Of a stretch of 7,403 nucleotides of DNA, positions 4,897 through 7,403 are shown one piece after another. The notes below the pieces were generated by a model. The model was not told the origin of the DNA and ran no database searches. It worked only from the letters and a program-made list of their open reading frames with translations. The stretch is from Bacteroidota bacterium (GTDB lineage: Bacteria > Bacteroidota > Bacteroidia > Bacteroidales > Prolixibacteraceae). Location of the stretch: positions 1 to 7,403 of the forward strand of contig JAUYTA010000005.1 in the NCBI GenBank assembly GCA_030695265.1, read 5' to 3'. Each line of letters begins with the position of its first letter. The stretch's first letter is position 1. The position numbers and the translations under genes were made by a program.

Positions 4897-7398
4897 CTAT
4901 TCATACCGCAACGCCTCCACCGGATTCCTTGTTGCTGCTTTCCACGATTGGTATGAAACCGTTAGCAGCGCAATTCCCAATGCCAGCAAACCCGCCAATG
5001 CAAAAATCCACCAACTGAGTTCGGTCTTGTAGGCAAAACTTTCGAGCCATTTGTTCATGGCATACCAGGCAATGGGCATGGCAACCGCAAACGATACTAT
5101 AACCCAAATGATTAAATCTTTATTTAGCAGTGCAAGTATTTCGGCAATAGTAGCCCCATTTACCATGCGGATTCCAATTTCCTTAACACGTTTACGGGTG
5201 GCATTGGAGGCGAGTCCCAAAAGCCCGATTGATGCAAGGAGAATAGATAATGCAGTGTAAAGCGAAAACAGACCGGCCAATTTATTATCGGCTTTTAACT
5301 GAAGTTGATAGGTTTGGTCAGTGAACTTGAACCCGAACGGATCGGATGGATAAAATTGTTCCCACTTGTTTTTTAAAGCTGCCATGGCTGACCCTCCTGA
5401 CTGACGGTGACCGAACGCTACCGAGACATAGCCGACATCGTATTTCCAGCGCAGATCGTAGATCATTAACAATGGCTCTATCATTTTTCGTGGCGATTCC
5501 TGATGAAAGTTTTCTACCACCCCACAAACCTGATACTTTACATTGTCGATGTTGATGTAATCGTGAACGTTCATATTTACAAATTTACCGATTGCATCGT
5601 TTGGTGTTCCAAACCCAAGCTGCGTACAAGCTTCGCGGTTCAGCACCAGTAATGTACCACCACGTATGTCATCTTCGGTAAACATTCGCCCGGCAAGCAT
5701 TTTGGGTTCATATACTTCGTCGAAATGATTTTCAACCGTCAGCAAACCGTAATTTGAACCTACTTTTTCAGGATTATCAGCCGGTGAAATCTGATTGCTG
5801 TGCATATCGATGGCTTTTCCGGGGATACTTGATGATAAGGTTGCACTTTTAAAGCCAGGCATACGTCCAACCTCGTCCATAAAGGCATTCAGTTTTTCTG
5901 CCGATCCGGGTTTTTTAAGGTTGCTGAGTGGTATGTATGAATAAGCCGTTTGGTTGATTGAGAGCCCAATGTCTTTATTTTTCATAAACGATACCTGTTT
6001 CACAATTACCGACGTGGCAATGAGTAGCCCAATAGAAGCAGCAAACTGAAACACGATTAGAGAACGGCGCAACGAAAAACCGTCGTTTTTCTGTACGAAA
6101 TTTCTCGAAAGAAGGAGTTGTGCTTTCCTGGTCATTAAAATCAGGGCCGGGTAAAGGCCGCTAAGAATTGAACCAAAAAGGAAAACCGATATAAATATAA
6201 GCAGGCTAAAAGGATCCACAGGGATAAGGTTTTCCAGTTCAAGATACCCGCTCAGTGTTTTCCGAAGCAAAAAGAAAATCACGAAAGCTAAAATCATCCC
6301 CACGGCGTTAATCAGCACCGATTGCAACACAATTTGCACCGAAAGACTGGTGGAATTCGCGCCAACTACTTTCTTCAGGCCTATCTCTTTTGCGCGCTCC
6401 ACGCTTTGTGTTATCTGGAAATTAATGAAAATCACCCAACTCATCAGCAGCGTCAGTATGGCTACAACCCACAGTGCCGAGATGGTCCGGCTATCGGTAT
6501 TCGCCGACAATTCGTGTTCGCGGTTTGGTCCGGTGTGGATCGTTGATATGGGCTGCATAACAAATTCCGATTTTATTCCCGATGCCAGCAAATTGGTTAA
6601 ATATTTTTTGTAGATATTCGCGAAACCAGCCGTAACATCGGCCAATGAAGTGCCACTTTTAAGCTTCATATAGGTATAGGCATCGGGGTTGGTCCATAAC
6701 CACGATGAGGAAGGATTGGGCATTGACGATTGCGCTGAAGGGTCGTGCCGCAAGGTAGATGTGGCATAGTCGAAGTGGCCCATGTAATAGAACAATTGGT
6801 TGCAGGTGCCAAGCAAATCCATTTTTATGTGGCTGTCCTGGGGAATATCGGCAACAACCCCCGACACGGTAAACTCCCAGCCTTCGTTAATTTTGAAGCT
6901 TTTCCCCAATGCGTTTTCTGTTCCGAACAACCTCTTGGCTGCCGACTCTGAAATAACCATCGACTGGATGGTTGGAAATGGGTTTTGCGCATCGCCAGCC
7001 AAAAACCGGCAGTTGAAAACCTTGAAAAACGAGGCATCGCCCCAAAAGAAGTGAACGTCGGTCAGGAAATTTTCGGTAGTATAAGCCATTACCTTGTCTT
7101 CCCAAAGGCTGGTCGAACTTTCAACAGCCGGAATCTCGTCGGGCAATACCCATCCCAGAGCCTGATAGTTACCGGCTGCTTTCATGGCTGTTCCATCCTG
7201 AAGGGTTTTGTTCAGGGCAATCCGGTAAATATGGTCACTATTGGTCCATTTCCGGTCAAATCCATTTTCATACCTGATGTAGAAAAAGATAAGCATAAAC
7301 GAAGCCATTCCGGCTGTCAGGACAAGGATGCTCAGCAAATTGGAAAGCTTCTGTTTCCGAATGCTCCTGATGATGATTTTTACGTTTGTTGTGTTCAT
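4897..7398 (-). CDS. ABC transporter permease with two FtsX/MacB-type halves
   Basis: This 833-residue inner-membrane protein has the Bacteroidota 'ABC transporter permease' layout. TM1 is at about 20-42, then a periplasmic MacB_PCD-like domain (43-306), TM2-TM4 at about 308-328, 355-378 and 397-422, TM5 at about 446-468, a second periplasmic domain (about 470-705) and TM6-TM8 at about 708-730, 761-781 and 795-815. Both FtsX halves carry the coupling motif: RAKEIGLKKVVGAN (335-348) and RVKEIGIRMVNGAT (737-750). The C-terminus NPVEALRYE is typical. Such proteins use ATP bound by a separate LolD/MacB-type ATPase to drive periplasmic mechanotransmission, lipoprotein release or export of peptides and drugs. 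No ATPase is in the window; the region upstream of 7398 is cut off. Only 5 bp precede the ATG, so regulation is unseen. Substrate is unknown. Confidence 0.93.
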   Translation of the reverse strand: MNTTNVKIIIRSIRKQKLSNLLSILVLTAGMASFMLIFFYIRYENGFDRKWTNSDHIYRIALNKTLQDGTAMKAAGNYQALGWVLPDEIPAVESSTSLWEDKVMAYTTENFLTDVHFFWGDASFFKVFNCRFLAGDAQNPFPTIQSMVISESAAKRLFGTENALGKSFKINEGWEFTVSGVVADIPQDSHIKMDLLGTCNQLFYYMGHFDYATSTLRHDPSAQSSMPNPSSSWLWTNPDAYTYMKLKSGTSLADVTAGFANIYKKYLTNLLASGIKSEFVMQPISTIHTGPNREHELSANTDSRTISALWVVAILTLLMSWVIFINFQITQSVERAKEIGLKKVVGANSTSLSVQIVLQSVLINAVGMILAFVIFFLLRKTLSGYLELENLIPVDPFSLLIFISVFLFGSILSGLYPALILMTRKAQLLLSRNFVQKNDGFSLRRSLIVFQFAASIGLLIATSVIVKQVSFMKNKDIGLSINQTAYSYIPLSNLKKPGSAEKLNAFMDEVGRMPGFKSATLSSSIPGKAIDMHSNQISPADNPEKVGSNYGLLTVENHFDEVYEPKMLAGRMFTEDDIRGGTLLVLNREACTQLGFGTPNDAIGKFVNMNVHDYINIDNVKYQVCGVVENFHQESPRKMIEPLLMIYDLRWKYDVGYVSVAFGHRQSGGSAMAALKNKWEQFYPSDPFGFKFTDQTYQLQLKADNKLAGLFSLYTALSILLASIGLLGLASNATRKRVKEIGIRMVNGATIAEILALLNKDLIIWVIVSFAVAMPIAWYAMNKWLESFAYKTELSWWIFALAGLLALGIALLTVSYQSWKAATRNPVEALRYE

Positions 7399-7403
7399 AA
7401 TTT

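Noticed and set aside
4712..5032. Plus-strand reading frames through the heptamer repeat and the permease end
   Set aside because: The peptides merely translate the repeat (LLLALCSMRS-like) and overlap two well-supported genes. There is no start context or homology.
4897..7398. Complete ABC exporter locus
   Set aside because: No ATPase with Walker motifs and no membrane-fusion protein is encoded in the window; only the permease is visible.

Overview
The window looks like the chromosome of a Bacteroidota member, probably of the order Bacteroidales. Reasons: three minus-strand genes are each preceded by a perfect TAnnTTTG box, the -7 promoter element of this phylum. Starts follow A/T-rich leaders without clear Shine-Dalgarno sequences. 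The MacB/FtsX-type permease, the HigB-HigA pair and the short secreted beta-rich protein are all of types common in the phylum. The exact genus cannot be read from the sequence. There is no phage, IS element, CRISPR array, tRNA or rRNA in view.

Layout, left to right. (1) 1-1222, minus: a peptidase-U32-family protein with four conserved cysteines, cut at its C-terminus by the window edge, most likely an RNA-hydroxylation enzyme rather than a protease. (2) 1272-1882, minus: a type II toxin-antitoxin operon, toxin gene first (HigB/RelE type), antitoxin second (HigA type), overlapping by ATGA, with a 9-bp-arm palindrome beside its promoter box. (3) 2040-2630, minus: a 196-residue secreted protein built from two similar beta-rich halves, with its own promoter box and a strong intrinsic terminator. 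(4) 2822-3520, plus: a ComB-type 2-phosphosulfolactate phosphatase. (5) 3603-4772, plus: a PatB/MalY-type PLP-dependent C-S lyase. (6) 4897-7398, minus: an 833-residue ABC transporter permease with two FtsX/MacB halves.

Gene relations. comB and the patB-like gene are co-directional, 82 bp apart, and both names relate to sulfur-containing small molecules; a shared pathway is an inference only. The toxin and antitoxin certainly act together. The other genes appear to be independent units. The permease converges on the patB-like gene, and its ATPase partner must lie outside the window.

The most unusual structure is non-coding. The patB-like gene is bracketed by two different short-period palindromic repeats: an octamer-based element upstream (3523-3586) and a heptamer-based element downstream (4773-4895). 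The latter contains a perfect 32-bp direct repeat. I found no convincing new multi-gene system.
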